The translations under genes and the position numbers were made by a program. Source: Clitoria ternatea (Eukaryota; Streptophyta; Magnoliopsida; Fabales; Fabaceae). From it: a DNA stretch of 64,000 nucleotides. Below are positions 36,936 to 48,335 of this stretch, piece after piece. Numbering within the stretch: position 1 is the stretch's first letter; each line of letters starts with the position of its first letter. The notes below the pieces were generated by a model. The model had not been told where the DNA came from, searched no databases, and worked only from the letters and a program-made list of their open reading frames with translations. The DNA lies in contig JAYKXN010000072.1 in assembly GCA_037962975.1 (NCBI GenBank), positions 558,001 to 622,000 on the forward strand. Reading direction: 5' to 3'.

Positions 36936-37218
36936 ATCCTTATCTTACGTCTCTTTTACTTTCTGTAGCTACATCTCAAGTTCTCATTCTTAGGTTAATC
37001 TTCAGGTTCCATTTAGTTTTTGAACTGATATGATTTTTCAGCTTCCAAACTAATTTTATATGGAATTGAAAATATGAAAAAAAGGGAAGAAGAAAGAATT
37101 TTATCTAAATCAGATGAAATAGTGAAATTAGTATGATTGATTTTAACTTCTGGATGGTAACGGATGAAATTTACGCATGTTTGTCCTTTCATTTCAAAAG
37201 TTTTCTGTGCTCTACAGG

Positions 37219-37840
37219 TTCGGGTAAGTGAATCCTATGGGTTAAAGTTTCCTCGAGAATACTTCTCTTAAAGCAGCTCTTGTATTTTGACCGGTACACA
37301 CGGTTGTTGGCTCCTAATTTGAACATGCTTCGGGACCAGAGGATTTCCATTACTTCGGATAGTTATATGGTACACAAAATAGTTATATGGTAATAGAAGC
37401 TTTTTTGGTTTTGGTGGCATGGCAAGTATGTTTCGAATTCGATGTAGTTCTTCCAGGCAGGTTATATGATGATTTCCCCTTGCTATAATCAAGGAGCAGA
37501 AAGTTTATGGTGACTGGTTGTTGTTGTTTTTTTTCTGTTGAAAAGCATTCCTGGTAAACCTATTCTATTTAGCTTCATTATGGGGTAACTCTCCTTTGGC
37601 AATATGGTAATGAGATTACTAATGATTTTTTCCAAGAGTTAAAAATCTATATCTTAATTGCTAGGTGGTGTGCTTTCTTATCAAGATATTACTAATTTCT
37701 GTTTAATTCTGATTCTATCTATTTTTCAGTCTATTGAGAATTCATCTTATTAACTAACACTCTTTTCTTTCTTATGCTGTGTTTTGAAGTTATTTTATTT
37801 TAACTATTTTGTTGATGTTACCATGAACACCTTATGGCAG
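37219..37840 (+). pseudogene. Captured PHO2-type 5'UTR and leader intron
   Basis: Between captured gene 1 and the PHO2-like start codon lies leader sequence. A plausible acceptor (CTCTACAG) ends at about 37218, then comes leader sequence containing a miR399 site at 37581-37601, a probable donor near 37665 and an acceptor TTATGGCAG ending at 37840, just before the exon with the ATG. PHO2 genes are known to have miR399 sites in a 5'UTR exon upstream of an intron, and this arrangement matches. Intron borders are inference. Confidence 0.6.
37581..37601 (+). promoter_or_regulatory. miR399 target site in the captured PHO2-type leader
   Basis: Bases 37589-37601 (CTCTCCTTTGGCA) are perfectly complementary to positions 1-13 of miR399, and the remaining eight bases pair as Watson-Crick (five) or G:U (three) by my alignment to the b/c-type miR399 sequence. 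There is no mismatch across the cleavage position and no central bulge, so it resembles a cleavable target site, not an IPS1-type mimic. PHO2 transcripts are the established miR399 target in phosphate starvation signalling. Confidence 0.8.
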
Positions 37841-38057
37841 GCATCTAGTTAATGGATACTCACATTATTGATTCGGATTGGGAAACTTCCAGTGACAGCA
37901 GTAGCAGTGAGGATCAAGAGGATGTTGATTTTCGATATGGTGGACTTTTGTAATGTTTGATGATGGAACTAAATGTGAGATTATTACATTGGAAAAAGAT
38001 AAGCTTTTGCCAGTGACTCATAATTTTCTTGAAGATTTAAAGTATCCATACTACCCA
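37841..38057 (+). pseudogene. PHO2: Captured PHO2/UBC24 coding fragment, internally deleted
   Basis: ATG 37852 opens a 33-residue frame with DSDWETSSDSSSSEDQ and RYGG, the acidic/serine-rich N-terminus typical of PHO2 (UBC24), the large E2 ubiquitin conjugase that controls phosphate transporter turnover at endomembranes. It stops at 37951. In another frame (37950-38057) follows FDDGTKCEII...EKDKLLPV...NFLEDLKYPYYP, matching a segment that lies roughly 100 residues further along PHO2. An internal deletion has thus joined the two, out of frame. The UBC catalytic domain, near the C-terminus, is absent, so no enzyme can be made. Identification is from memory of the family and could be confirmed by a protein search. 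Confidence 0.75.
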
Positions 38058-38472
38058 ATATTTTGAACAAACACGGTTTTAAGGAATAAAAAAATTTTAA
38101 GGAATAAAAAAATAAGGAATAAATTTTTTTTAAAAAAATAAGGTTTTAAGCACGGTTATGGTGTTAACAGTGCTTAAAAACCCCCTTACAAAGATGGTTG
38201 TTGTGAGAACTGAGCTTAAAAGTCCCCCTACGAAGACGGTTATTCTTAGAATCGTGCTTAAAAGTTGCCACATACGAACACGGTTCAAAGGAACCGTGCT
38301 TAAAAGCCCCCCTACGAAGACGGTTAAAAATAACCATGCTTAAAAGGTACATACAAGCACGGTTCATAACCGTCCTTAAAAGTCCCTATCTAAAAGCATG
38401 GTGGGAACAAGAACGGTTCTGGAACCGTGCTTAAAAGTCCCCTAAAACCGTACTTAAAGCCTCTTTCTCCAC

Positions 38473-38477
<5 letters not shown>

Positions 38478-38513
<36 letters not shown>

Positions 38514-41500
38514 GTGAAAATTTTGGTTATTATAAAAAATAAGACATGATATATTTAAGAGGTCTATACATACAGAGAAGACATATACTATCAAAATCTT
38601 AATTTTATCTTAAAGTAAAAATGTCAAATATGGTTATTAATGAATAACTAAAACATATTTACACACATTTGTTATGTTAGATTTATAAAATATCATAATA
38701 TCTATAGTCTTTTATCTAATAATAGGAGTCAAAAAATGTATATTGATGGCAGTAAATATTAGCCATAGTCACTGGCTGAGGAAAAGACACATAACTAATT
38801 TTAAAATTAAATTAACACTTCACTTTATTTTTCAGATAGATTCAGCCGTATTTAGTTTTAGGACAATTTATAACATCATATTTAATAAGTGGCAACATTT
38901 CATCATGACTCATTAAACTCATTTCAAGTGAGTTTGCTGAAATAAATACACAATATATGTTTGGAATCCCTTGAGTTATTTAATGTTGCTTTGGGTCTGT
39001 ATCCATGGCTTAATGCAAACTAAATTTTGAACCCTAAATTATAGAGAGAAAATATGGCGTCACATAAAGTAAATCTAAAGGTTGAGAATCACAAACTTAT
39101 CAACTTTATACATATAAAGATGAATTAGAAAGAGAAAATGTACAATGAAAATACTTATTATTTTTGAATTATATAACAATACCAAATTATGGATTGACAT
39201 CCAACTTCTAAGATCTTTTAGATTTCTTTTGAAAAAATAACTCATATATTTGCATCACACTCTCATGATGTCATTTATCATGATATTTGTTTGAATTTCA
39301 CCAATCATGACTATCAATACATATTACATATTAGTTTTTAGAGTGGTAACATAAATTTTGATTCTAAGAGTGCAGTTAAATTTTAAAAATGTATAATTAA
39401 ACAATTTTGATAATAATTTTTACTTATATATGTATGGTTTTAATCTTTTTCCTATTTTTAAAATAAAATTTATCTTTTAAAAATAAAATAAAGATAAATT
39501 TAACCTTGAATTGTTTTTATTCGTTAAATATATCTTATATCTAGTGTTGTACACTACAATAGTGACGCCAACAAAGAGGTGATATTCGTCATAATGATAT
39601 ATAAAAAATTATGAAAATTTAAAATCATATCGTAATTATAAACTTATGAAGATACAATCAATGATAATAGAACATTTGATATATACCTATAAGTTAGACA
39701 CGCTAAATTTTTCAAATAAATAAATAGTATTAGCATTTGTGTATAATCATATCGTTTGAAATAGAAAATCAAACTAATAATGTCATCATCATTGTTTACA
39801 CTTTGATTTTATTAAGTTATGCATAAAGAACCACCTAATAATGCTTAACTGTATATTATTAAATCAAAATTATCATCATTGTGTATGTTTTAATTTAATA
39901 AGGATATATATAAAAAAGTATCTAATAATGGTTAGTTTTTTCTTTTCTTTAAACAAATACTCAACGCTTATATCAAACAACATACGAAGATTACAAGGGT
40001 GGTCTTACATATGTGACTTAGATATCACACTCGTCAAGGTTGTTATAAACCAGTAAAAGAATTTGTTATCATGATCTACAACGGATATTATGTAATTCAC
40101 TTAAAACAAAAAAAGATCATATGAGAATGGTTCAATTTTATTTAATAACTTCAAACATTGATATCTTTCATTATTTTTCATTATGGTAACATGTTTTAGA
40201 ATATTTAAAATTTAAATCAATGATAATTATTATATATATTAATAAGTATTATATATATTTAAGATATTTAATATTACATAATAATATTTAACATACTTAT
40301 AACCTGAGCATGATACTTAGATATGGTAAATGTTTTCAAATCTTATACATTTTTATTTGTTGGTGATTTACTAACATACAAATCAAAATCACTTATATAT
40401 TAAAATCAACCTTTTGTTACTCTCATGAACACGTGTAAATATCACAAACAATGACTTACTTATTTTTATAATGTCATTTATCATGACATTTGTCTGAATC
40501 TCATCATTCATGACTTTTTTATATGTAGAACATATTAGTTATTACTATGGAAACATATATTTTCATACCATCATTGCATTGAAAGTTTAAAAATCTAGAA
40601 TGGAATAAATATTTTATAATTTTTTACTTTTATATTTAATTTCTAATTTTTCTTCATTTAAATAAAATTTATTTTTTTAAATCAAATGAAGATAAATTTA
40701 ATAAATTGCCACTTATCAAATTATTTTTATTCATTAAATATATCTTATATTTAGTGTTCTATTCTATGATTGAGACATCAATAAAAATGTAACATTCATA
40801 AAAAAGTTATATAAAAATTATTAAAATTTAAAATCTTATAATATTCATAAATTTGTGAAGACAAAGTTATGATGGTAGAAAAGGAACATCTGATATAGAG
40901 ACATTGTCTTTTTCAAATAAATAAGTAATACTAATACTTATGTATAATCATAAGGTTTAAAATATCTAAACAAACTATAAAGATTACATGTCAATAAAAT
41001 ATATAATGAATAACTTGATAGAAATAACTATCAACTTAAAGAATTCACATTCTAATTGTGATTTGACATAAAAGATCAAAATTGACATTTTATGAATCCA
41101 TTCATAAACATAAAATCCTTTTCTATAAAAAATTTAACATTATAGAAGTAAAATTAAAATGAATAAAAAATAAAACTAGCATCTATTCCAGCATGATCTT
41201 TATCTTGATCATAAACTTGTGTTTTTTTGTTACCAGAAGATGGGAGTGCAACGACATAAAGCACTTTTTGAGGATATAAAACGTGTTTAAAATTTTTGTG
41301 CTAGGAGTGCTTATTAATTTAAAGAGATCTTGTGAGTGTGTCCACCAGAAGTGATTAAGTATAAATTCTGAAAGTGATAAAGTTAATGAACCGACTTGTC
41401 TTTATTGTAAGAAAAAGGGTTGAGACAATAATTCCTTAGAATAGGATTACTTGGCAAATAATAAAATATTTATTGAGTATAAAGTAATTAGAAAAATCAG

Positions 41501-41885
41501 TGAAAGGATTATATTTAGATAAAAGTCATTGTTATTAATTATGTACACTTTAATTTGATTAAGATATATATAAAGAACCATCTAATAGTATTTAATTTGT
41601 TATTATTATTATTATTAAACCAATACTAAAATATTATACCAAATTACATATGAAGATTTTAGGGTGGCTTTAAATATCAGAATTAAATGTGTCACTCATA
41701 GATGTTGTTAGAAACCAACAAAAGAATTTGTCGTCATAGTGGACTTTAAATGCGATGTACAACACTTACACCATTAAAATAAAGAATAGTAAAATTTAAC
41801 ATCTAAAATTAGTGTATGTTTTATTATTTTACTTGATGTTAATGTTTGTTATAATCATTTAAGAATATATATCCATTGTGCATAT
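38478..41885. repeat. AT-rich satellite block
   Basis: Alpha tail (38478-39110, starting with the CAT TSD and an (AT)n run to about 38510), beta head (39111-39775), beta tail joined directly with the beta core deleted (junction at about 39776), then alpha from 40286. The TSD TAT of the next CACTA is at 41883-41885. No gene. Confidence 0.85.
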
Positions 41886-42371
41886 CACTACAACAAAAAG
41901 GGAATATAGCGGCTGTTATTTTGGAATATAGCGGCGGTTTAAACCGACACTAAATGACATCAGCGGCGCCGCTAGGCATTTAGCGGTGGTTTCTTATAAC
42001 CACTAGAATAACTGCCACTAACAATTTAACCGCCGGGAAAACCGTCGTTATGATTTCATCTGAAGTTACAAACACCGCAAAAAATAAAAGCCATTTAGAT
42101 GTCGCTTAAACCGCGACTGAAAGTGTCAATATTTCCAAAAAATAGGTTTTCCTTAATTATAAAAAATTATTTTTTATATCCACTAATTTTTAAAAGTTAG
42201 ATTTTACCTTTTTTATAACATTTTTTTATACCCGTTAATGTTTTTAAAAATAGATTTCACTATTATCTATGAATATTCAAAAGTTTGATGAATATCTATT
42301 TCATAAATATGAATAGGATACAAATATACAAATGATAAATAGTTACTATTTATAATTATGAATTATGAATA

Positions 42372-42510
42372 TAGCACTTTGTAAAACTGTTGCAGTACGA
42401 ACATCCATTTGCTCTTTGTTAACTCTGACCCTTTTGCAGAAACATCTCCCAAGACAAGAAGCAAGTCAGGCCTCAAACTCTCAAAAGATTTTTGGGCAGT
42501 TGGTGCATCA
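42372..42510 (-). pseudogene. Captured exon of a calcineurin-like metallophosphoesterase
   Basis: On the minus strand an acceptor (AATTTAG, just right of 42510) leads into an open frame reading APTAQKSFESLRPDLLLV, then LGDVSAKGSELTKSKW and LQQFYKVL, where it breaks off at about 42372. The LGDVSAKG stretch is the GD metal-binding block of metallophosphoesterases. The surrounding sequence resembles the plant Cdc1/Ted1/MPPE1-like family as I remember it. Only this one exon is visible, so it is a captured fragment without activity. Confidence 0.6.
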
Positions 42511-42949
42511 CTAAATTAAAAAGAGTCGAGAGAATGAAACTCAAATGTGAATGTCAATGTTCACATTCACCAATTAAGTAAATCAAAATTCTAAGCTAGC
42601 ACGAGGCTTACCACTACAAACATACAAGCCACATGAATTAAGCACTACCTAAAGTCCTACAGAAAAAGGTTCAACTTAGGATTACCATAGTCTATAATCC
42701 AATATTACACTTACCTCCTTATTACTAAATATAAGAAAATTAAGCAAATAAACAAAATAAAGAAGTTCTTATTATATGAGCCATCATTTTCCCTCCTAGG
42801 CAATATTTTTAAGTTCAATTAAACCCACAAATTAATCTTCGAAATTGTATTAGTGAAACATTCATCTTCCTAAATTTCTAGAAAACACATGTTAATCCAC
42901 GATTCATTTTAGCCATTCTCCACTTTATTTTTATAGTTGTTCCTCCAGT

Positions 42950-43240
42950 AAAAGTACCTGTTGAATAAGAGATAAAGAACGATTAGGCTGACCCAAATAG
43001 AAACATAGGACTTATGCTCTCTTTAGAGAAACCAGATCGCTTAGGAACTATTTTAGAAGCTTTAAAACAAAAAACAAGTTGTGTTAATCAAGAGAAATTG
43101 AGTACCATATGGATGAATCCTATATCATGGTGCAGATAAGTACAATTAGTAAGATGTTCTGCAATCTTCCCTAAGCTCCCCTTTTGAGGAAGACCATTTC
43201 TAAGTAGCAATAAGCAAAAGATCATCTAACCATGTTTGAT
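42950..43240. repeat. Direct repeat inside the CACTA, copy A
   Basis: A 291-bp segment repeated at 43300-43590 (offset 350) with scattered substitutions. On the minus strand each copy contains a short exon-like frame ending CAACAG/GTAC at its left end (CFYLGQPN...SLSL in both), but each also has at least one stop, and I do not recognise the gene. Confidence 0.85.
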
Positions 43241-43299
43241 TCACAGTATAAATGAAACCAGATCACAGTATAAATGAAACAAAAATGTTCTCTAAATAG

Positions 43300-43590
43300 A
43301 AAAGTACCTGTTGAACAAGAGATAAAGAATGATTAGGTTGACCCAAATAGAAACATAGGACTTGTGCTCTCTTTAGAGAAACCAGATCTCTTGGGAACTA
43401 TTTTAGAAACTTCAAAACAAAAAACAAGTTATGTCAATCAAGAGAAATTGAGTACCATATGGATGAATCCTATATCATGGTGCAGGCAACTACAATTGGT
43501 AAAATGTTTTGCAATAGTCCTTAAGCTCCCCTTTTATGGAAGACCATTTCTAAGTAACAATAAGCAACAGATCATCTAACCATGTTTGAT
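43300..43590. repeat. Direct repeat inside the CACTA, copy B
   Basis: Partner of 42950-43240, separated from it by 59 bp that contain a small duplication (GATCACAGTATAAATGAAAC). The divergence suggests the duplication is old and may come from two similar exons of the source gene. Confidence 0.85.
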
Positions 43591-44514
43591 GACAATACAT
43601 CGAAATAATAAAGGATCAAAGTGTCCTGGGAAAACATCAAGTTTGTTGAAGTCAGCAGCCTGCATTTAATTTGCATTTCCTGAACCTAATGCCTTCGGGG
43701 ATTGGCTTCTGTTTTAGGATTTTTTCTTCTTCTATAGTGTACAGGTAATGCAGTTGAATCAAAAGATTCATCACTAATCAAAAGATTCATCACTAAAATC
43801 ATAACAATTCTTTTTTAGGAAAAGTTGTATAGAACTTACATGGAAATGAGAGAGTCACTGCATTAATGGTAATTTTAAATTAGAAAAATTCACTTTTTAA
43901 TTTCTTGACATGTGTCTTGAGCACACATACAAAAGCCAATCTATTATTTACATTTTATGTCTTCTATTTTTTTCCATATATATTCCTCAGAAGCCCTTTT
44001 CAAGAACAAAGTAACTCCATAGAGCAAGAAGGGATATTAGAAGGTACAAAGATAGTACATGGACTACAGAATCAGCAAATGCTTAAGAAGAATTTGAGCT
44101 TTCCACAAAGAAGACAGTGAAAATTATTAGATATTAAAAAAGCCTATGAGATTTTTGTATTCACTCCATTTATAGTTTTCCAAACAAAGCAAAAAAAGCA
44201 TCACAACCTTTCATAGCTAAACAGAGCAAGAAACATACAGATTAATTAAATTTATTGAAGAGAGTTTTCCTCATACGTTAATTAAATTTGTCTATTTCCA
44301 CTCAATTAATCAATCAATATTAAAATGACTTACGGATAACGTATAGGTGCGATTAAAAAAATCGTAACTTTATCAATAACACTCTCACTTCAAAAGGCGT
44401 ATAAGAAATCTCTAGAGCAAGTTCTAGAAAATATTGAAAACACTTTGTTATGTCACTTTCATGGTTATTAAACCAGCGAGGAGAAGGATATTCTGGCAGT
44501 ATACTTTTTAACCA

Positions 44515-44860
44515 CTAACAATGTGTTTCATTTTTACTAGCAAATACAGTACCAATGAACAAACAACCAACTAGCAACATGAGAACCATAGGAAGTAGCA
44601 GTACCTTAATGATATGAGAACGATGGCAAATGAAGGCACTAAATGTCTCTCCAATTGTCATGAGTAACAGACGCAGGCACGAAAGCATCGAGGGTTGATA
44701 AGGGAGTGAACGCAAAATGCATGAGGGGGAAAGTGAAAGGGGGAAAGTGAAGGATTACAGGTTTAGGGATTTTAGAAAAGACGGAACTGAAGGGAAAAAA
44801 GCTGAATGAAAAAGAGGGAAACTGAATGGATACAAGAGAACTAAATGGGTCAGACATGTG
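44515..44860 (-). pseudogene. Possible captured 5' exon region, unidentified
   Basis: On the minus strand a CT-rich leader-like stretch (44860-44730) is followed by overlapping short frames and an ATTAAG/GTACTG donor-like junction at about 44613. A hydrophobic stretch (LLLPMVLMLLVGCLFIGTVF) follows in the frame ending at 44515 and could be a membrane segment. Nothing is recognised; it may be the start of the captured gene(s) or plain noncoding sequence. Confidence 0.3.
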
Positions 44861-45052
44861 TGAGGCATGTGCATCTTTAATTGGGTATTAACGGTGATTC
44901 AAGTGATACGCAGGCTCAACCACCTTTATAATAATCTATTAGTGGCGGTTAAATAAAATCGCCACTAAAACTGCTGGAACACTCTCAGCGGCGGCGGTTA
45001 TTATAAAACCTCCGCTATATTCCTGCCGCTAATTTCTCATTTTCTTGTAGTG

Positions 45053-48000
45053 TATATATATATAAAGTGTGAAAATTTTAGTTATTATGAAAAATAAGAC
45101 ATGATATATTTACGAGCTCTATACATACAGAAAAGACATATACTATCAAAATCTTAAATTTATCTTAAAGTAAAAATGTCAAATATGGTTATTGATGAAT
45201 AACTAAAACATATTTATACACATTTGTTATATTAGATTTATAAAATGTCACAATATCTATAGTCTTCTATCTAATAATAGGAGTCAGAAAATGTATATTG
45301 ATGGCAGCAAACATTAGTAATAGTCATTAGTTGAGGAAAACACACATAACTAATTTTAAAATTAAATTAACACTTTACTTTCTTTTTCAGATGGATTTAG
45401 CCTAATTTAATTTTGGGACAATTTATAACATCATATTTAAGAAGTGGCAACATTTCATCATGACTGATTAAACTAATTTCAGGTGAGTTTGTTGAAATAA
45501 ATACACAATATATGTTTATGATCACTTGAGTTATTTAATGTTGCTATGGGTCCGTATGCATGGCTTAATGCAAGCTAAATTTTGAACCCTAAATTATTGA
45601 GAGAAAATATGGTGTCACATAAAGTAAATCTCAAGGTTAAGATTCTGAAACTTATCAACTTTATACATATAAAGATGAATTAGAAAGAGAAAATGTACAA
45701 TGAAAATAGTTTTTATTTTTGAACTATATAACAATACCAAATTATGGATTGACATCCAACTTCTAAGATCTTTTAGATTTCTTTTGAAAAATATAACTCA
45801 TATATTTGCATCATACTTTCTTATTGTTATAAACATGTGTAAATATCTCAAACAATGACTTATTTACTTTCATGATGTCACTTGTCATGATATTTGTTTG
45901 AATCTCATCAATCATGAATATCAATACATATGACATATTAGAAGTGGTAACATAAATTTTGATTCCAAGAGTGCAGTTAAATTTTAAAAATGTATAATTA
46001 AATAGTTTTGATAATAATTTTTTACTTATATATGTATGATTTTAATCTTTTTCCTTTTTTTAAAATAAAATTTATCTTTTAAAAAATCAAATAAAGATAA
46101 ATTTAATCTTGAATTATTTTTATTCATTAAATATATCTTATATCTAGTGTTGTACGCTACAATAGAGACGCCAACAAAGATGTGATATTTGTCATAAAGA
46201 TATATAAAAAATTATAAAAATTTAAAATCATATAGTAATTATAAATTTTTGAAGATTCAATAATAGAACATTTGATATATACCTATAAGTTAGACACACT
46301 AAATTTTTCAAATAAATAAATAGTATTAGAATTTGTATATAATGATATCCTTTGAAATAGAAAATCAAACTAAACAAATTATATGATAGTAAAGGTATGA
46401 TAAACACTCATAGACTTCAAGAATTCACATTTTAAGTGTGACCTGTGACATAAAAAGTCAAAATTGACATTCTATAAACTCATTTATTAAAATATACAAA
46501 ATCCCCGTCTAGAGAAAAAAGTTAGCAATATAGAAATGAAATTAAAATGATAAAAATAAATAAAATTAACATACTTTATTGCGTCTTCACTATGTCATCA
46601 TCATATAAAACATAAACTTGTTTCTTTTTCATCAGATGGGAGTGAAGGAGATCTTTTGATTGTGATAGGAATCTTTTGATTGAAGGATATCTTGTATATG
46701 TCTTCACAAAAGACAATCCAAGTGTAAATTTTGAAAATAATGAAGTTAGTGAACTAACTTGTGTTTATTGTAAAAAGAAAAAGTTAAGAACACAATCCCT
46801 TAAGATAGGATTATATAGTGAAATGATAAAATAAGAGAAAATAATTCAAAAATTACTGACGGAAGAACATTTCTAATAAAGTCATCATCATTATTTACGC
46901 TTTGATTTTATTAAGTTATGTATAAAGAACTACCTAATAATGCTTAACTAGATATTATTAAATCAAAATTATCATCATTGTGTATATTTTAATTCAATTA
47001 AGATATATATAAAGAAATATCTAATAATGGTTAGTTTTTTCTTATCTTTAAACAAATACTCAACGCTTATATCAAACAACATACAAAGATTATAAGGGTG
47101 GTCTTACATATGTGACTTAGATATCACACACGTCGAGGTTGTTATGAACCAGTAAAAGAATTTGTTATCGTGATCAACAACGGATACCATGTAATTCACT
47201 TATACCAAAAAAATTCATATGAGAATGGTACAAATTTATCTAATAACTTCAAACATTGATATATCTTTCATTATTTTGCATTATTACATGTTTTAGAATA
47301 TTTAAAATTTAAATCAATGATAATTATTATATATTAATAAGTATTATATATATTAAAAGATATTTAATATTAAATAATAATATTTAACATACTTATGACC
47401 AAAGCATGATACTTAGTTATTATAAATATTTTCAAATCTTATATATTTTTATTTGTTGGTTATTTATTAACATAAAAATCAAACATCACTTATATATTAG
47501 AATCAACCTTTTGTTACTCTCATGAACATGTGTAAATATCATAAACAATGACTTACTTATTTTTATGATGTCATTTATCATGACATTTGTCTGAATCTCA
47601 TCAATCATGACTTTTTTATATAGGGAACATATTAGTTATTAGTGTGGAAACATATATTTTGATACTTTCATCGTAGTGGAAGTTTAAAAATCTAGAATGG
47701 AATAATTATTTTATAATTTTTTACTTTTATATATAATTTCTAATTTTGCTTCATTTAAATAAAATTTATTTTTTAAAATCAAATGAAGATAAATTTAATA
47801 AATCGTAAGTTCTCAAATTCTTTTTATTCATTAAATATATCTTATATTTAGTGTTCTATATTATGATTCAGACATCAATAAAAATGTAACATTCATAAAA
47901 AACTTATATAAAAAATATTAAAATTTAAATTCTTATAATATTCATAAATTTGCGAAGATAAAATTATGATGGTAGAAAAGAAACATTTGATATAGAGACA

Positions 48001-48335
48001 TTGTCTTTTTCAAATAAATAAGTAATACTAATACTTGTGTATAATCATAAGGTTTAAAATATATAAACAAAATATGAAAATTATATGTCAATAAAGTATA
48101 TGATGAATAACTTGATAGAAATAACTATCAACTTAAGGAATTCACATTCTAATTGTGATTTGACATAAAAGATCAAAATTGACATTTGATGAATCCATTC
48201 ATAAACATAAAATCCTTTTCTATAAAAAATTTAACATTATAGAAGTAAAATTAAAGAGATCTTGTGCGTGTGTCCATCAAAGGTGATTAAGTATAAATTC
48301 TGAAACTAATAAAGTTAATGAAGCAACTTGGGTTT
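45053..48335. repeat. AT-rich satellite block with the best complete beta unit
   Basis: Alpha tail 45053-45665, complete beta about 45666-47385, alpha 47386-48335 (with a deletion near 48253). The TSD-like GGTTT lies at 48331-48335. No gene. Confidence 0.85.
45666..47385. repeat. Reference beta half-unit
   Basis: The most complete beta copy: it starts GAATTAGAAAGAGAAAATG (45676), passes the GATAGGAATCTTTTG core (46660-46680) and AACGCTTATATCAAACAAC (about 47061), and ends near the TATTTAACATACTTATGACC junction with alpha. It aligns along its length with alpha (for example GATATATATAAAGAA.TATCTAATA and the following GAAGATTAT.GGGTGG.. segments), showing a common origin. Confidence 0.7.

Larger units (their letters stand above)
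35994..38477 (+). mobile_element. Non-autonomous CACTA (En/Spm) element with captured host genes, copy 1
   Basis: A 2484-bp element with ends CACTAGTG...CACTAGTG and 3-bp TSD CAT (35991-35993 and 38478-38480). Both ends carry subterminal repeats of ACGGTT / AACCGTGCTTAAA in both orientations (about 36010-36425 and 38060-38460), as in CACTA transposons that bind their transposase there. No transposase is encoded. The interior (36470-38060) is made of pieces of two host genes, making this a Pack-CACTA. A second, almost identical copy lies at 62014-64000. Confidence 0.9.
41886..45052 (+). mobile_element. Non-autonomous CACTA element, second family, copy 1, with captured exons
   Basis: A 3167-bp element starting CACTACAACAAAAAGG and ending CTTGTAGTG, with 3-bp TSD TAT (41883-41885 and 45053-45055). 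Subterminal AGCGGCGGTT and GCCGCTA motifs crowd both ends (41910-42070 and 44940-45040). No transposase is recognised. The interior carries exon-like pieces on the minus strand and a 291-bp direct duplication. Strand is arbitrary. Confidence 0.88.

Noticed and set aside
37581..37601. IPS1/At4-type target mimic
   Set aside because: Considered for the miR399 site, but there is no 3-base central bulge; pairing across positions 9-12 is perfect.
43364..43579. 71-codon plus-strand frame in the CACTA
   Set aside because: The duplicated copy (about 43014-43229) has stops in this frame, and the minus strand shows the better exon signals.
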